A stretch of DNA of 36,613 bases from Rubrivivax sp. (GTDB lineage Bacteria; Pseudomonadota; Gammaproteobacteria; Burkholderiales; Burkholderiaceae_C), in contig JAURZK010000120.1 in NCBI GenBank assembly GCA_030653505.1, positions 1 through 36,613 on the forward strand, read 5' to 3'. Position numbers and translations under genes: made by a program. A model generated the notes under the pieces. The model had not been told where the DNA came from. It made no database searches and saw only the letters and a program-made list of their open reading frames with translations. Within the stretch, counting starts at the first letter, position 1. Every line of letters begins with the position of its first letter. Below, piece after piece: positions 1 through 9,500 of this stretch.

Positions 1-93
1 CGAGCGCAGCGGCCGCGGCCCCGGCGGTGGCGCCTGTGCAGCCTGCCGTCGTGGCGCCGGCGCCGCCCGCGAGCGCAGCAGCCGCGGCTCCGG
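1..93 (+). repeat. Imperfect 24-bp direct repeat in the Ala/Pro tail
   Basis: The 24-mer at 1-24 recurs at 70-93 with two mismatches. The spacing of 69 bp is a multiple of three, so the repeat keeps the reading frame and encodes a repeated Ala-rich segment. It probably reflects internal duplication within a low-complexity protein tail. Confidence 0.45.
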
Positions 94-170
94 AGCAGGC
101 TGCGAGCGCGACGGCCGCAGCGCCGCCCCCTGCCCCGGCTGCTTCGGGCGCGGACGCCGGCACACGCTGA
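1..170 (+). CDS. C-terminal end of an Ala/Pro-rich protein (partial)
   Basis: The frame read from base 3 is open to a TGA at 168-170 and gives about 55 residues made almost entirely of Ala and Pro with a few Ser, Val and Gln. The gene begins upstream of the window. Such tails occur at the ends of envelope proteins, TonB-like proteins and polymerase accessory subunits, so composition alone does not name the protein. No domain is visible. The strong Ala/Pro bias could also arise by chance in any GC-rich frame, so the coding call is moderate. Confidence 0.5.
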   Translation, partial: SAAAAAPAVAPVQPAVVAPAPPASAAAAAPEQAASATAAAPPPAPAASGADAGTR

Positions 171-396
171 GGCACCGAGTCGCGACGGGAATGGACTGCG
201 CCGTCGCTTCATATCGATCGATTCGGGCCCGATGCGGGCGCTTGGCGACCAGGCTGCCTGCTGCCCCGACCTGGTTGCAGACGCGCCGGGTGCGCCTTTG
301 CGTACCCAGCGCCGACCATGTCCAGTGCTTCCCGAGATTGCGCCCACCTTTGAGCTGCGAGCGTGCTTCTGACGCGGGCCGTGGCCCGCTGCGCAT
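171..396. other. Intergenic, no gene recognised
   Basis: Open frames exist on both strands, but their products are Arg/Pro-rich and look like translations of a non-coding GC-rich stretch. I see no hairpin with a T tract, no recognisable protein and no repeat. Confidence 0.4.
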
Positions 397-627
397 TCAG
401 GGCCGACGGGGGCCAGATCGCCTGGCCGCGTCGCGTCGCGCAGCCGCCTGGCAGCGGATGTCGCGCACCAGCGCCGCCGTGCACATCACCGCCACCGAAC
501 TGCCCAGGGCAAGCGGCCACATCGACCCTGCGAGGCTGGTGAGGCCGGCGCCGCCCACAACACAAAGTAAGCCCAGCCCGTAGGACCGCAGGGCTGCGCT
601 GCGCACGAAAGGCACCGGCTTGTCCAT
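397..627 (-). CDS. Small predicted membrane protein, unknown
   Basis: The 76-residue product has two hydrophobic stretches (about residues 14-32 and 37-53) followed by a basic Arg-rich C-terminus, as expected for a hairpin inner-membrane protein with a positive cytoplasmic tail. It begins 16 bp after the neighbouring small membrane protein gene on the same strand, so the two may be co-transcribed. No convincing Shine-Dalgarno sequence precedes the ATG and I do not recognise a family. It lies at the downstream end of the minus-strand arm of the conflict-like locus, but about 700 bp separate it from the hydrolase gene, so membership is uncertain. Confidence 0.42.
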   Translation of the reverse strand: MDKPVPFVRSAALRSYGLGLLCVVGGAGLTSLAGSMWPLALGSSVAVMCTAALVRDIRCQAAARRDAARRSGPRRP

Positions 628-643
628 GGTCGGGCGAGATGAC

Positions 644-931
644 TCAGCGCACCAGCGACCACGCCGCGGCGTACAGCCTTAGCAGCAGCGCAGGGATCGC
701 AAAGTTCGCGAGTGCGTGGCGCCCACCCAGGTTCGGCCGGATGCTCAACCGGACACCGATGCAACCCCAGGCCAGCACCACGAGCAAGGCGCCCGCGTTG
801 AACGCCGTGGGCGCATGGCCCAGGCGGAAGAGCAGCCCCACGGCGCACAGCCACACGCCCAGCGCCATGACACTGGCCGCGGTGACTTCCGCGAACGAGT
901 GCTGCCGGGTGACGATGCGGAAGACTTCCAT
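644..931 (-). CDS. Small predicted polytopic membrane protein, unknown
   Basis: The 95-residue product has three hydrophobic segments (about residues 17-36, 44-60 and 73-92) separated by short polar loops. This pattern is hard to obtain from a random frame in such GC-rich DNA and supports a real gene. The ribosome site before the ATG is weak. It is followed by a second small membrane protein gene in the same direction. No family is recognised. In this context it could be a membrane effector or a permease-like partner of the nearby conflict genes, but that is only inference from position. Confidence 0.48.
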   Translation of the reverse strand: MEVFRIVTRQHSFAEVTAASVMALGVWLCAVGLLFRLGHAPTAFNAGALLVVLAWGCIGVRLSIRPNLGGRHALANFAIPALLLRLYAAAWSLVR

Positions 932-1308
932 GAACAGGGAGAGATGAATAGCCGGACCTCATGATGTGCGCCGCGGTTCGATGCGTCGCCCGAGTAAGCC
1001 TCGTGAACACCTGCCAGTTTCGGTTTTGGAACGCCACAGCTGCGCAGTAATCGGGGGTGGACACCGCCTTGGCAGTCGCCTACCGAAGGCTTCAGACACT
1101 TCGCCATCTCGATGCCTGCTCCGGTTGCTTCCGTCTGCAGCGCCGCAAGGGCGTTGTTCATGTGGCACAAGTTGCAGTAGGCCAAAAGGAGCTGAGTACA
1201 GCCGCTGCATTGGCCAGTTGCAAAGTCCGCGAGGGCTGGATCAAGCGCTCGGCACACCCCTTGCGTTGAAGCCGTTTGCCTGATTGCCCAGGGCACCCCA
1301 CGCCGGTG
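932..1308. other. Intergenic gap of about 380 bp, unassigned
   Basis: No recognised gene lies here. On the minus strand one frame stays open across most of the gap and reads two CxxC pairs, the second followed by His, but it has no plausible start or family and runs into the small membrane protein gene in another frame. The stretch looks a little less GC-rich than its surroundings, which would fit acquired or decayed DNA. No repeat, tRNA end or transposase fragment was seen. Confidence 0.35.
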
Positions 1309-2661
1309 TCAGCTGCGGGCGCTCTGCCGCGCCAACTCCCAGATCGCGTGGGCAACTTCCGGCCTGGTGATGTCGTTGTGGGCGCCCGACGCACCGCCCC
1401 CTTCGCGGATGTACGCCGTCGCGTCCAAGTTGTAGATCCCGCCGGCACGGAAGTCGTAGTCGCCGTCAGTGCGGCGCATGGGCTCGTTGAACACGCCCTG
1501 AGCGATCCCCTGGACGCCGAATGTTCCGACCGCACCGTAACGCGGCAGCTCGCCCGGCGCATAGGTCATCTGCTGCGCGACGCCGGCACCGGCGGGGTAG
1601 AACACGCGCAATGCCGTGTCGCGCGCCGACTGTGTCGTCAGGATCGCGCCTTTGACGCGGCGCTCCGCGACGATGGCGTGGAAGTAGCCTGCGTGTCCGC
1701 GCGCCACCGGGATGTCGTGGCAAAACGACCATAACGACAACGCCCCTTGCACGAGAGCGAGCGTATCCACCGGGCGGGGCAGCCTCGCGTGCCTCTCTGG
1801 CCCGGCAACCATCGCCGCAGCCACGATGCAACCGAAGCTGTGCCCCATCAGGTGAATTCGCGCCTTCGGCTTTGCCTCTTCGAGCTGCGACAGCAGCGCG
1901 AAAGCGCCGCCTTCACCGAGAGCGCGCGCCCGATCCTTCATCTTCCAGAAGGAGAGTTGCCGTAGTGGCGCTAGCAGTCCGCCCGCGACCCCCCCACCGA
2001 AGCAGAACTGCGTCGCGGCCCGCGCATTCTGATAGGCACGCTCTGCGTCGAAAGACTCCCGGTCCGAGCCCGGCGCGCCGGCGACCCCGTCGCTGCCGAG
2101 CCGGGCCTCCAGATCGAGCCTTTCGTAGGCTGCACGCACGTCCGCGGGCAGGTGCGCCGGTGCGATGTTCTCCATCGCCGAGTGGAAGATCGTCTGCAAA
2201 TCGGCTCGTGCCTCAGGTGTATCTGCGATCCGCTCGGCGTATAGCGACACGAGGGCGTCGACGCCCTGCCTCGCGGGCGTGCCCGGCACGGCACCGACCG
2301 CGAACGCACCGCCCGCCGGGCCGAGGTCCTCGTCGCCCCACGGCAGGCTTGGCCAGTGCAGGCCGACGAGCAGGGGCCGAAAGCTGGGCCGCGCCGCACG
2401 CATGCGTGCTCGATCGGCTCCGCTCGTCGCCATCGCCTGGATCCAGCGCGTGTACTGATCCCGCGCCGCGGGAATGTCGCCCTGCCAACCATGGCTCATG
2501 ACGAAGACGTCGGTGATCGGCTCGACGCGAAGCTCCGCGAGGAGCCGGTGGCTCAGCAAGCCATCCGGCGCGTGCCCATCGCCATGCCGTTCGTCGCCCT
2601 TGGCATCGTAGGCGATCAGGTAATAGCGCAGGTCAGTTCCGGGAACCGCTTCGATGGTCAT
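1309..2661 (-). CDS. Alpha/beta-hydrolase (lipase/esterase-like), conflict-locus component
   Basis: The 450-residue protein carries the nucleophile elbow G-H-S-F-G at residues 273-277 (Ser275), preceded by a beta-strand-like hydrophobic run. An oxyanion-type segment with His57-Gly58 follows a strand near residues 51-56. A candidate catalytic His sits in the Gly-Ala-His-Asn motif near residue 428; the acid is not certain. It is predicted to be cytoplasmic, with no signal peptide. The ATG at 2661 is chosen because AGAGG precedes it at good spacing; a TTG ten codons upstream has no such site. It starts 43 bp after the caspase-like peptidase gene and is probably co-transcribed with it. The substrate is unknown: phospholipid, ester or peptide are all possible. 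Confidence 0.78.
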   Translation of the reverse strand: MTIEAVPGTDLRYYLIAYDAKGDERHGDGHAPDGLLSHRLLAELRVEPITDVFVMSHGWQGDIPAARDQYTRWIQAMATSGADRARMRAARPSFRPLLVGLHWPSLPWGDEDLGPAGGAFAVGAVPGTPARQGVDALVSLYAERIADTPEARADLQTIFHSAMENIAPAHLPADVRAAYERLDLEARLGSDGVAGAPGSDRESFDAERAYQNARAATQFCFGGGVAGGLLAPLRQLSFWKMKDRARALGEGGAFALLSQLEEAKPKARIHLMGHSFGCIVAAAMVAGPERHARLPRPVDTLALVQGALSLWSFCHDIPVARGHAGYFHAIVAERRVKGAILTTQSARDTALRVFYPAGAGVAQQMTYAPGELPRYGAVGTFGVQGIAQGVFNEPMRRTDGDYDFRAGGIYNLDATAYIREGGGASGAHNDITRPEVAHAIWELARQSARS

Positions 2662-2704
2662 GGCAACACCTCTGCCTGGTGGGTCGAGCAAAGAGAGGCT
2701 GCCT

Positions 2705-4132
2705 TCATGCGAGGCGCACCGCGGGGTCGCCGACGATCACGTAGCTGCGCGCGTCGTTGTGGGCAGTCCAGGTGTTCGCGATCTCGAACTCGTCGATGTT
2801 CTTCTGGAACTTCGCATCTTCAATCTGCGTCGTGAGCAGGGCCGCAAGCTGCGAGTAGCGATCGTTGAAGTACTCGAGCGCGTGACCGATGGGGTGGCCC
2901 GATGCCAGGCGGCTCAAGGTGCTTTCGAAGACCTGCAGTTGCGGCCCGACGCCCGGCCAGGCGAACGAGTAGCCCCAGGCGCGCTCGACGTGCGCGACCA
3001 CAGCCAGCGCCCCGCCGCGCGGGTGCGCGAGCAGTCGCTTCGGCAAGGCGGCGACGAATGCCCGCGGCGCGATCTGCCCGGGTTGTGTGAATGCCGCATG
3101 CGAGAAGTCGTCCAGACGCGGTGTACCCCCGCCGAAGCAGGCAAACAAGAAGGCCACCATGCCGGCGACATCGGCAGCGTCACCGACGTCTTCGGCGCAG
3201 AAGTAGAAGTCCGGCGGAATCGCGCCCCGGTGCTGCAGCGGCCCTGGCCAGTCCTGGCACAGCAGCGCTCCCTGGCGCTCGAACTGCAGGGGGTCACCAC
3301 AAGGGAACCCCATCCCATGGCTCGCGCTGAAAAGCATGCGCGGCGCGTCACGACCGCCCAGCAGGTCTGACAAACGCGCCTTGCTGGCAGCGGCTCCGAC
3401 GGCCTGCGTCACCGCCCAGTCGGCGTGGCCTTCGGCGAAGGACTTCGCCAGCGGAGCCACGAGGTCGTCGGCGCTCATCTGCGTGGCCTGATCGCCGGCG
3501 TTGCGCACGCCGAAGAACGCGGCGCTTGCCGGCTTTGCGATGCCGCCGGTCTCGGCGCGCACCACGCTTTGCGCGTACTGCGCGTATTCCTCGGGCGTGT
3601 CGAAAGCGATGCGGCCGACCGCGAACTGCGCGTCGAGCATGTACTGGAAGCGATAGGGAATCGCTTCGGGTTCACCGACGATCAACAGGTAGTACGGGAC
3701 GCGTTCGGGGTCGACCGGCCCCGCCGGCGCGTGCCGGAACCGCCTGAGGAAATCCCAGCTCCTCTCTTCGGGTCGGTGACCGTCTTCGCCCCAGAAGAGT
3801 CTGTAGCGCGAGCCCGCACAGGCCTGCCGATGCGCCAGCAGCGGTGCAAGCGCGGCGCGGATCGCCGGGTCTGCATCGTGAGCGAAGATGACGCCCCAGC
3901 CGGCTTGCGCCAGATCGTCCGCGTCGATTCCCGCCTGGACCCCCAGCGACTTGAACAGGCGCCGCTCGTTGCGCCAATCCAGCTGTCTGCGGTGTTCCTC
4001 GTCCAGTTTTTCGCCGAGGGCCACCCGGGCGACGTCTGCAGGGGGCAGCGGCGGGAGCAGGTAGGTTCCGGTAATGGCATCGATGCCATTGAAGACGTAC
4101 ATACCGTTGGCCATCATCCCTGCCTCGCTCAT
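2705..4132 (-). CDS. Gingipain (C25)/caspase-like cysteine peptidase
   Basis: The 475-residue protein resembles peptidase family C25. A segment reading LLIVGEPEAIPYRF (about 149-162) matches the Y-x-L-L-V-G-D-P-x-x-I-P type motif, and the C-terminus ends in a V-I-V-G-D-P-A-V-R-L motif. The predicted dyad is His272 (Ser-His-Gly) and Cys332 in F-A-C-F-G-G-G, each at the end of a hydrophobic strand as in the caspase-hemoglobinase fold. There is no signal peptide, so it should act in the cytoplasm, unlike secreted gingipains. The start is ambiguous: Met1 at 4132, or Met6/Met7 at 4117/4114, which follow an AGGCAGGG-like site. It is first in the minus-strand arm and diverges from the CHAT-SIR2 gene. 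A proteolytic effector or activator role in a conflict system is inference. Confidence 0.75.
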   Translation of the reverse strand: MSEAGMMANGMYVFNGIDAITGTYLLPPLPPADVARVALGEKLDEEHRRQLDWRNERRLFKSLGVQAGIDADDLAQAGWGVIFAHDADPAIRAALAPLLAHRQACAGSRYRLFWGEDGHRPEERSWDFLRRFRHAPAGPVDPERVPYYLLIVGEPEAIPYRFQYMLDAQFAVGRIAFDTPEEYAQYAQSVVRAETGGIAKPASAAFFGVRNAGDQATQMSADDLVAPLAKSFAEGHADWAVTQAVGAAASKARLSDLLGGRDAPRMLFSASHGMGFPCGDPLQFERQGALLCQDWPGPLQHRGAIPPDFYFCAEDVGDAADVAGMVAFLFACFGGGTPRLDDFSHAAFTQPGQIAPRAFVAALPKRLLAHPRGGALAVVAHVERAWGYSFAWPGVGPQLQVFESTLSRLASGHPIGHALEYFNDRYSQLAALLTTQIEDAKFQKNIDEFEIANTWTAHNDARSYVIVGDPAVRLA

Positions 4133-4195
4133 TGCCTGCGCGTTCGAACGGCTTCGGGCCGTGGCGTCAGTCTGTTCCCAGTGGGATGCCGTCAG

Positions 4196-4236
4196 TTGAT
4201 CAGACTCAACGCAGCGGCCCGCCGCGCTCTCATACT
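4196..4236 (+). promoter_or_regulatory. FNR/Dnr-like palindrome and -10 in the divergent conflict-locus promoter
   Basis: TTGATCAGACTCAA lies at 4196-4209 (extended inverted repeat 4195-4210). It matches the FNR/Dnr pattern TTGAT-N4-(A/G)TCAA at nine of ten defined bases. CATACT at 4231-4236 is a reasonable -10. If transcription begins near 4243, the palindrome is centred at about -41, the usual class II activator position, and leaves about 25 nt before the ATG at 4269. The geometry is good, but a single site could be chance. The same site could also act on the divergent peptidase gene. Confidence 0.45.
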
Positions 4237-4268
4237 GACTTCGACAAAAGCAGTGCGAATGAGGGGAT

Positions 4269-6506
4269 ATGGACTATCCCGAATTGAGGGTCAGCTTTCA
4301 TCAGCACGACATCCGTGACGACTGCCATTACAGCGTCGAGTTGAACTGCGTGCTGCCCGGAGATGCGTCCGACGATCTGTCCGGTCCATTCGCACTTGAG
4401 TTCGACTGGACCGATGCCGACAGCCTGTCGGTCACGCTGACCCAAGCCGACTCGAGCGATCGCTACGGGCGATGGCTCACTGAAACACTCTTCAGGGATG
4501 CCGGCCTGCGCGCGAAGTTCGCGGCGGCGCGCGCCCGGACGGCTGCCTACCCGGCGCTGCGCCTGCGCCTGTGGCTCACCGCTTCGACGCCGCGGCTGCA
4601 CGGCGTACTTTGGGAGAGGTTGCAGGACCCGGACACCGGCGTGCCACTCTCGACAGACGAACGCATCCATCTCTCGCGCTTCCTCTCGGGCGGAAAGTCG
4701 CCCTCGCTGAGGATGCGCCCCAGGGATCGGCTGAGCGCGCTGGTCGTGATCGCCAATCCGCAAGGGCTGGACGGCCAGCATGTCGGCAGCCGGGACCTTG
4801 GCCAGATCGACGTGGCAGCGGAGTGGTCGCGGGCCGAAGCGGGCCTGCAGTCGATTTCCGTCGAGAGCCTCTTCGCCCCGCAGCACGCTTCGTTGCAGAC
4901 CCTGTTCACGAAGCTGCGCGACCGGCGCGAAGGATTCGACATCCTGTACCTCGTCTGCCACGGCGCAGTCGTCGATGGCGAGCCTCTGCTGTGGCTGGAG
5001 AACGAGGTCGGCGGCATCGAGCGCGTGCAGGGAGCCAGGCTCGCGGCGCAGCTGCGCGACATGAGCGATCCGCCTCGGCTCGTCGTGCTGGCCTCCTGCC
5101 AGAGCGCCGGCCTGGGCGCGCAGGCCAGCAGCGCCGATCACGGGGGTCTGGCGGCGTTGGCCCCGCGGCTGGCCGCCGCGGGCGTGCCAGCCATCATCGC
5201 GATGCAGAGCGACGTGCGCATGGACACCGCGAGCAGATTCTTCGCGCGCTTTTTCGCCGAGTTGCTCAAGGACAGCCAGATCGATCGCGCGGTCACCATC
5301 GCCCGCGCCGCCGTTTCGTCGCAGCCCGACTGGTGGGTTCCGGTGCTGATCACGCGTCTGAAGTTCGGGCGCATCTGGGCCGAGCACGGCGCGCAGCCCG
5401 GCTTCTCCGGCCTTGGTGACGTGGCCGGAAAACTGGGGAGGAACAGCTGCACGCCGATCATCGGCCCGGACCTCGTCACCGGATGGACCGGCTCGCCGAT
5501 GAAGCTCGCGCAGCGCTGGTCCGAGCTGTTCGAGTTCCCGATGGCGCCGAGGGAAAGCGACAGCCTGCCGCAGGTTGCGCAGTACCTCGCCTACCACCGC
5601 GACCGGACGTTCCTGACCGAGCAGCTCAGTGCCTACATCCGCGAGCACGCGATCCGCAACTTCCCGGCCCAGGTGCCGCCCGAAGCGGCTGACCGCAGCA
5701 AGGCGCGGCTCGTGGACGTGCTGGCCCAGGTGTGGCACGCGCATATCGACGCGCTTCGGCGGCAGTCCGTCGGCCCGGACCCGGTCCTCAAGGATGCGCA
5801 CTGGCTGCTGGCGCGCATGCCCTTCCCCGTCTACATCACCACCAACCGCGACGGCCTGCTCGCCGAAGCCTTGCGGGAAGCGGGCAAGCATCCGGAGGTG
5901 GAGGTGTGTCGTTGGCGCGTGTTCGAGGCGGATTTCGCCGGCTGGCCGCCATCGGTGTTCGAGACCGATCCGCACTTCCGGCCGAGCGTGGAGCGACCCT
6001 TGGTGTTTCACGCGTTCGGGCACATGGCCTGGCCAGAGACGCTGGTGCTGACCGAAGACAACTTCTTCGACTACCTCATCGGCATCACCCGCAACGAACA
6101 GTGGACGCACACGAGCGAGATCGGCGAGACCGGCAAGGCGGCGATCCCGGCCGTCGTCAGAACGGCGCTGAGCTGGCGCAGCCTGCTCTTCCTGGGTTTT
6201 CGCATCTCGGACTGGGAATTCCGGGCCCTGTTCCGTCGGATCCTCGCGCAGGAGCAGAGCGTCTGGACGGCATCCGACGAATTGCGTCGTCTGTACAAGC
6301 ACGTGGCGGTCCAGCTCGACCCGGCCAGCGGCGGTGAATACATCGAGCCCGAAGGGGCACGCGAGTACCTGACCGACTACTTCGGAACGCGCAACGTCAG
6401 CCTCCAATGGGGCACGGCCAACGAATACATCGAGGCCCTGCACGCAGCGTGGAAGGCCGCGGGTTCCCCGGTGCCCAGTCCCGAGGATCTCGACAAGCTG
6501 CGCTGA
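4269..6506 (+). CDS. CHAT protease domain fused to SIR2-like domain
   Basis: The 745-residue protein has three parts. Residues 1 to about 150 are unassigned. About 155-365 is a CHAT (caspase-like) domain with catalytic His231 in L-V-C-H-G and Cys277 in L-A-S-C-Q-S-A. About 390-735 is a SIR2-like domain with Y-I-T-T-N-R-D (521-528), a candidate F-H-A-F-G-H motif (580-585), L-V-L-T-E-D-N-F-F-D-Y-L, and L-L-F-L-G-F-R-I-S-D-W-E-F-R (639-652). SIR2-like domains in immune proteins often hydrolyse NAD+, and CHAT domains are proteases. Here both effector types share one chain. The usual Gly-Ala-Gly start of the SIR2 fold is not obvious, so NADase activity is uncertain. GAGGGG precedes the ATG. The STAND NTPase gene starts 4 bp downstream, which implies coupled translation. 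Confidence 0.85.
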   Translation: MDYPELRVSFHQHDIRDDCHYSVELNCVLPGDASDDLSGPFALEFDWTDADSLSVTLTQADSSDRYGRWLTETLFRDAGLRAKFAAARARTAAYPALRLRLWLTASTPRLHGVLWERLQDPDTGVPLSTDERIHLSRFLSGGKSPSLRMRPRDRLSALVVIANPQGLDGQHVGSRDLGQIDVAAEWSRAEAGLQSISVESLFAPQHASLQTLFTKLRDRREGFDILYLVCHGAVVDGEPLLWLENEVGGIERVQGARLAAQLRDMSDPPRLVVLASCQSAGLGAQASSADHGGLAALAPRLAAAGVPAIIAMQSDVRMDTASRFFARFFAELLKDSQIDRAVTIARAAVSSQPDWWVPVLITRLKFGRIWAEHGAQPGFSGLGDVAGKLGRNSCTPIIGPDLVTGWTGSPMKLAQRWSELFEFPMAPRESDSLPQVAQYLAYHRDRTFLTEQLSAYIREHAIRNFPAQVPPEAADRSKARLVDVLAQVWHAHIDALRRQSVGPDPVLKDAHWLLARMPFPVYITTNRDGLLAEALREAGKHPEVEVCRWRVFEADFAGWPPSVFETDPHFRPSVERPLVFHAFGHMAWPETLVLTEDNFFDYLIGITRNEQWTHTSEIGETGKAAIPAVVRTALSWRSLLFLGFRISDWEFRALFRRILAQEQSVWTASDELRRLYKHVAVQLDPASGGEYIEPEGAREYLTDYFGTRNVSLQWGTANEYIEALHAAWKAAGSPVPSPEDLDKLR

Positions 6507-6510
6507 CGCC

Positions 6511-9500
6511 ATGGACATGCGCAATCCGTACTTTGGCCCTGCCCCGATCGCCGAGGGGGCACGGCTGTTTGGCCGTGATGCAGAGACGCGGGACCTCTAC
6601 CACCTGCTGCTGAGCGAGCGCATCGTGCTGCTGTACTCGCCCCCGGGCGCAGGCAAGACCTCGCTGATCCGGGCCGGCCTGCTGCCGCAGTTGCGGCGCG
6701 ATCCCGGCCTTCGCGTGCTGCCGATCGACGGGCTGGCCCACACGGGCGCCGACGTCGGCAATGTCATCGGCAACCGATATGTGGCGAGCCTGGTCGGCCA
6801 GCTCGAGCTGGCCTTGCCGCAGGCCCTGCAAACGCGCTTCGACTGGCGCGCGCCGGACGCATCTCTGCGCGGCTATCTCGACTGGATGCGAGGCGCGGCC
6901 GACGACGTAGACCGGGGACTGGACGAAGTGCTGCTGCTGGACCACTTCGAGGATCTGTTGCTCGACCCGAGCGACAGGCCCGACAAGCAGTCCTTCATCC
7001 GCGAACTGGGCCAGGCGCTGACCGACCGCAGGCGGCATGCGTTGTTCAGCATGGGCGAGCACCACGTCGCGGAGCTGGACGAGTACCTGCACCTGGTGCC
7101 CACCGCCCTGGCGCATCGCTTCCGGCTGGGACTGCTCAGCCGCAGCCAGGCACGCCAGGCGATCGTGGGGCCGGCGGCCGCCGTGCAGGTGCACTACGAG
7201 CCTCGGGCGCTCGCGGCCCTGATGCTGAAGCTGCGCCGCTCGAGCGATGCAGGCGACGGCCGCAGACCCGCGCTGCAGGAGTGGGTCGAACCCGTGCAGC
7301 TGCAGGTCGCTTGCCGGCGGCTGTGGGCCGCACGCTTTGCCGCGCAGGCGACCGAGCCGCATGGTCTCGTCCGTGCTGAGGACGTGAAGGCGTTCTCCGT
7401 CGAATCGGCGCTCGGCAACTACTACGCTGATGCGGTGAAGGCCGCCGCGCAGGCCGCGCACACACCGGAGCGCGACGTGCGCGATTGGATCGAGGACCGG
7501 TTGATCCTGCCGTCGGGCGCGCGTGGCCAAGCCTTGCGCACGGACACGGAAGGCCCGCAACTGCCCGAGCGCGCGGCCGACGCACTTCGGCGAAGCAACG
7601 TCGTGCGCCTGCAGATGCTCGGTACGAACCGCTGGTACGAACTGTCCCACGACCGTCTCGTCGAGCCGATCCGCCGCGACAACCTGCGCTGGTTCGGACA
7701 GCACCTGGCACCGCTGCAGTTGCGGGCGCGGGAGTGGTCTCGCGCCAGGTCCCCGGATGGGCTGCTGCTGTCGGTACCGGAATTCCTGGCCGCATGGCGT
7801 TGGCGGCACGCGAACGCCGCAGACCTGCGTCGCGAGGAGCAAGCCCTTTGGGCGCAGTCCCGCCGCAGCCTGCTGCAGACCCGCGTCCTCCCCATGGCTG
7901 CCGCGCTGCTGCTCGTCATCGTCGCGCTCGTCGGCATGCGTTTGCTGCATCGCGCCGAAGCGGAGAAGTCCGAGCGCCTCCAGCAGCAGATGCTCGTCAG
8001 TCTGGGGCGCGCCAAGGAGATGGCGCTCGAACGCTCGCTCGATACCGCACTGATCGAGGGCACGCGCACAGCAAGCGACGTGATGGCGCTACCCGCAGGC
8101 GCAATGCGCGAGCGGCTGGAGTTCTCGGCCCGCGACAGCCTCATGTCGGTGTTGCGAAGTTCACGCAACCTGCGCCGCCTGATCGTCCATGACGACATGC
8201 GGCTCAAGGCCGTCGCCCTGCAGCCCGGCAGCGCGGACGGCCGCTTCGCCTATGGCGGCACGGGCGGCAGGGTGATGTTCGCCAACGCGAATGGCCTGAT
8301 CTCCGATGCACCCGAAGTGACCTGCTCTGGACAATCGGACGTGCGGACGCTCGCGTTCGACGCGCGGGGAACGCTGCTGGCACTCGGGTGCGAAGATGGC
8401 ACTGTCTCCGTCTGGTCGACTGCCGAATGGAAGCGGGTCTCGCGTTGGCAGGCCCACGCGGGAAGGACGGTAGTCGTCGCGTTCGATCGACAAGGCAGCG
8501 CAGTAGCCTCCGGCGGAAGCGGCAAAGGTGCCGGCATCCGGCTGATGCCCCTGGCCGAGGGCGGCGTCGCCGAGCTGAATGAGCCTCGTGTCATCGGACC
8601 GCAGGTCGGCAGCGGCGGTATCTGGGCCGTGGCCTTCTCGCCCACGGAGGACCACCTCGTCGTCGCCGACGGCGAGCACGGTCTTTGGCTCTGCAATGTC
8701 GGGGCCGGCGACGACTGCGAGCGCAGGGGCGCAGAAGAGCTGACCCGTGCCGACGACACGGTGACCGCCCTCTCGTTCAGCGCCAACGGCGAGTGCATCG
8801 CCACTGGCAGCTGGAACGGCAAGGTCGCCCTTTGGGATCGCCTGCTGAGGTCAGCCGACGTGCTCAGCAAGGAAGAGACGCCAGCACTGAGCCTCGTCTT
8901 CACGAAGAGGTACGGCACGGTACAGCTGGCCGTCGGGCGTGCGACCCGTCTGCGCTTCGTTCCGGTCAACCTGGACACCTGTGGCAAGGGCGACACCGTG
9001 CGCGGCTCGGGGTCCCCCGTCGTCGGCGACGAAGTCACTGGCCTGGCGTTCGATGATGAGCGCGGGCTGCTCGCGGCAACCACGGCGGTCGGCTATTTCG
9101 CGCTGCTCGACATCGAACGTGCCACCGACCCAGTGCGGACCGCCGTGTTTCCGATGGCAGATCCGCTGGCGAGCGGCACGAAGCACGGCTGGCGAGGTGC
9201 CCTGGCCAGCGACGCCGCCGGCAATTCGCAAATCGTGGTCGGCCGCGAGGCCGACGACAGGCTCTACGTCTTCACACTCGCGGGCGACAGCAGCGCCGGC
9301 GTCGTGCCGACGGGCCAGGTTGGCATCGAACGCGTGACGTCCAGTGTCTCGACGCAGCTCATCGCCACACTGGGCAAGGACGGGTCGATCAAGTTCTGGA
9401 CGCTCGCCGGCGGCGAACTCGCCGAGGCTCCTGGCCTGCCACCGTTGCAGCGGGCGTGGGAGCTGGCCAACGAGGCGGCCCGCCGCGAAAACCTGCCCGA

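Noticed and set aside
3951..3964. TTGAAC-type half-site inside the C25 peptidase gene
   Set aside because: It has only one half-site, no palindrome, and lies within coding sequence.
4230..6524. Very long open frame antisense to the CHAT-SIR2 gene
   Set aside because: The product is Arg/Gln/Ala-rich with no motif, and the plus strand has a clear two-domain protein. Similar long antisense frames over nrdJ, the receptor gene, nirS and subunit I come from high GC at third codon positions.
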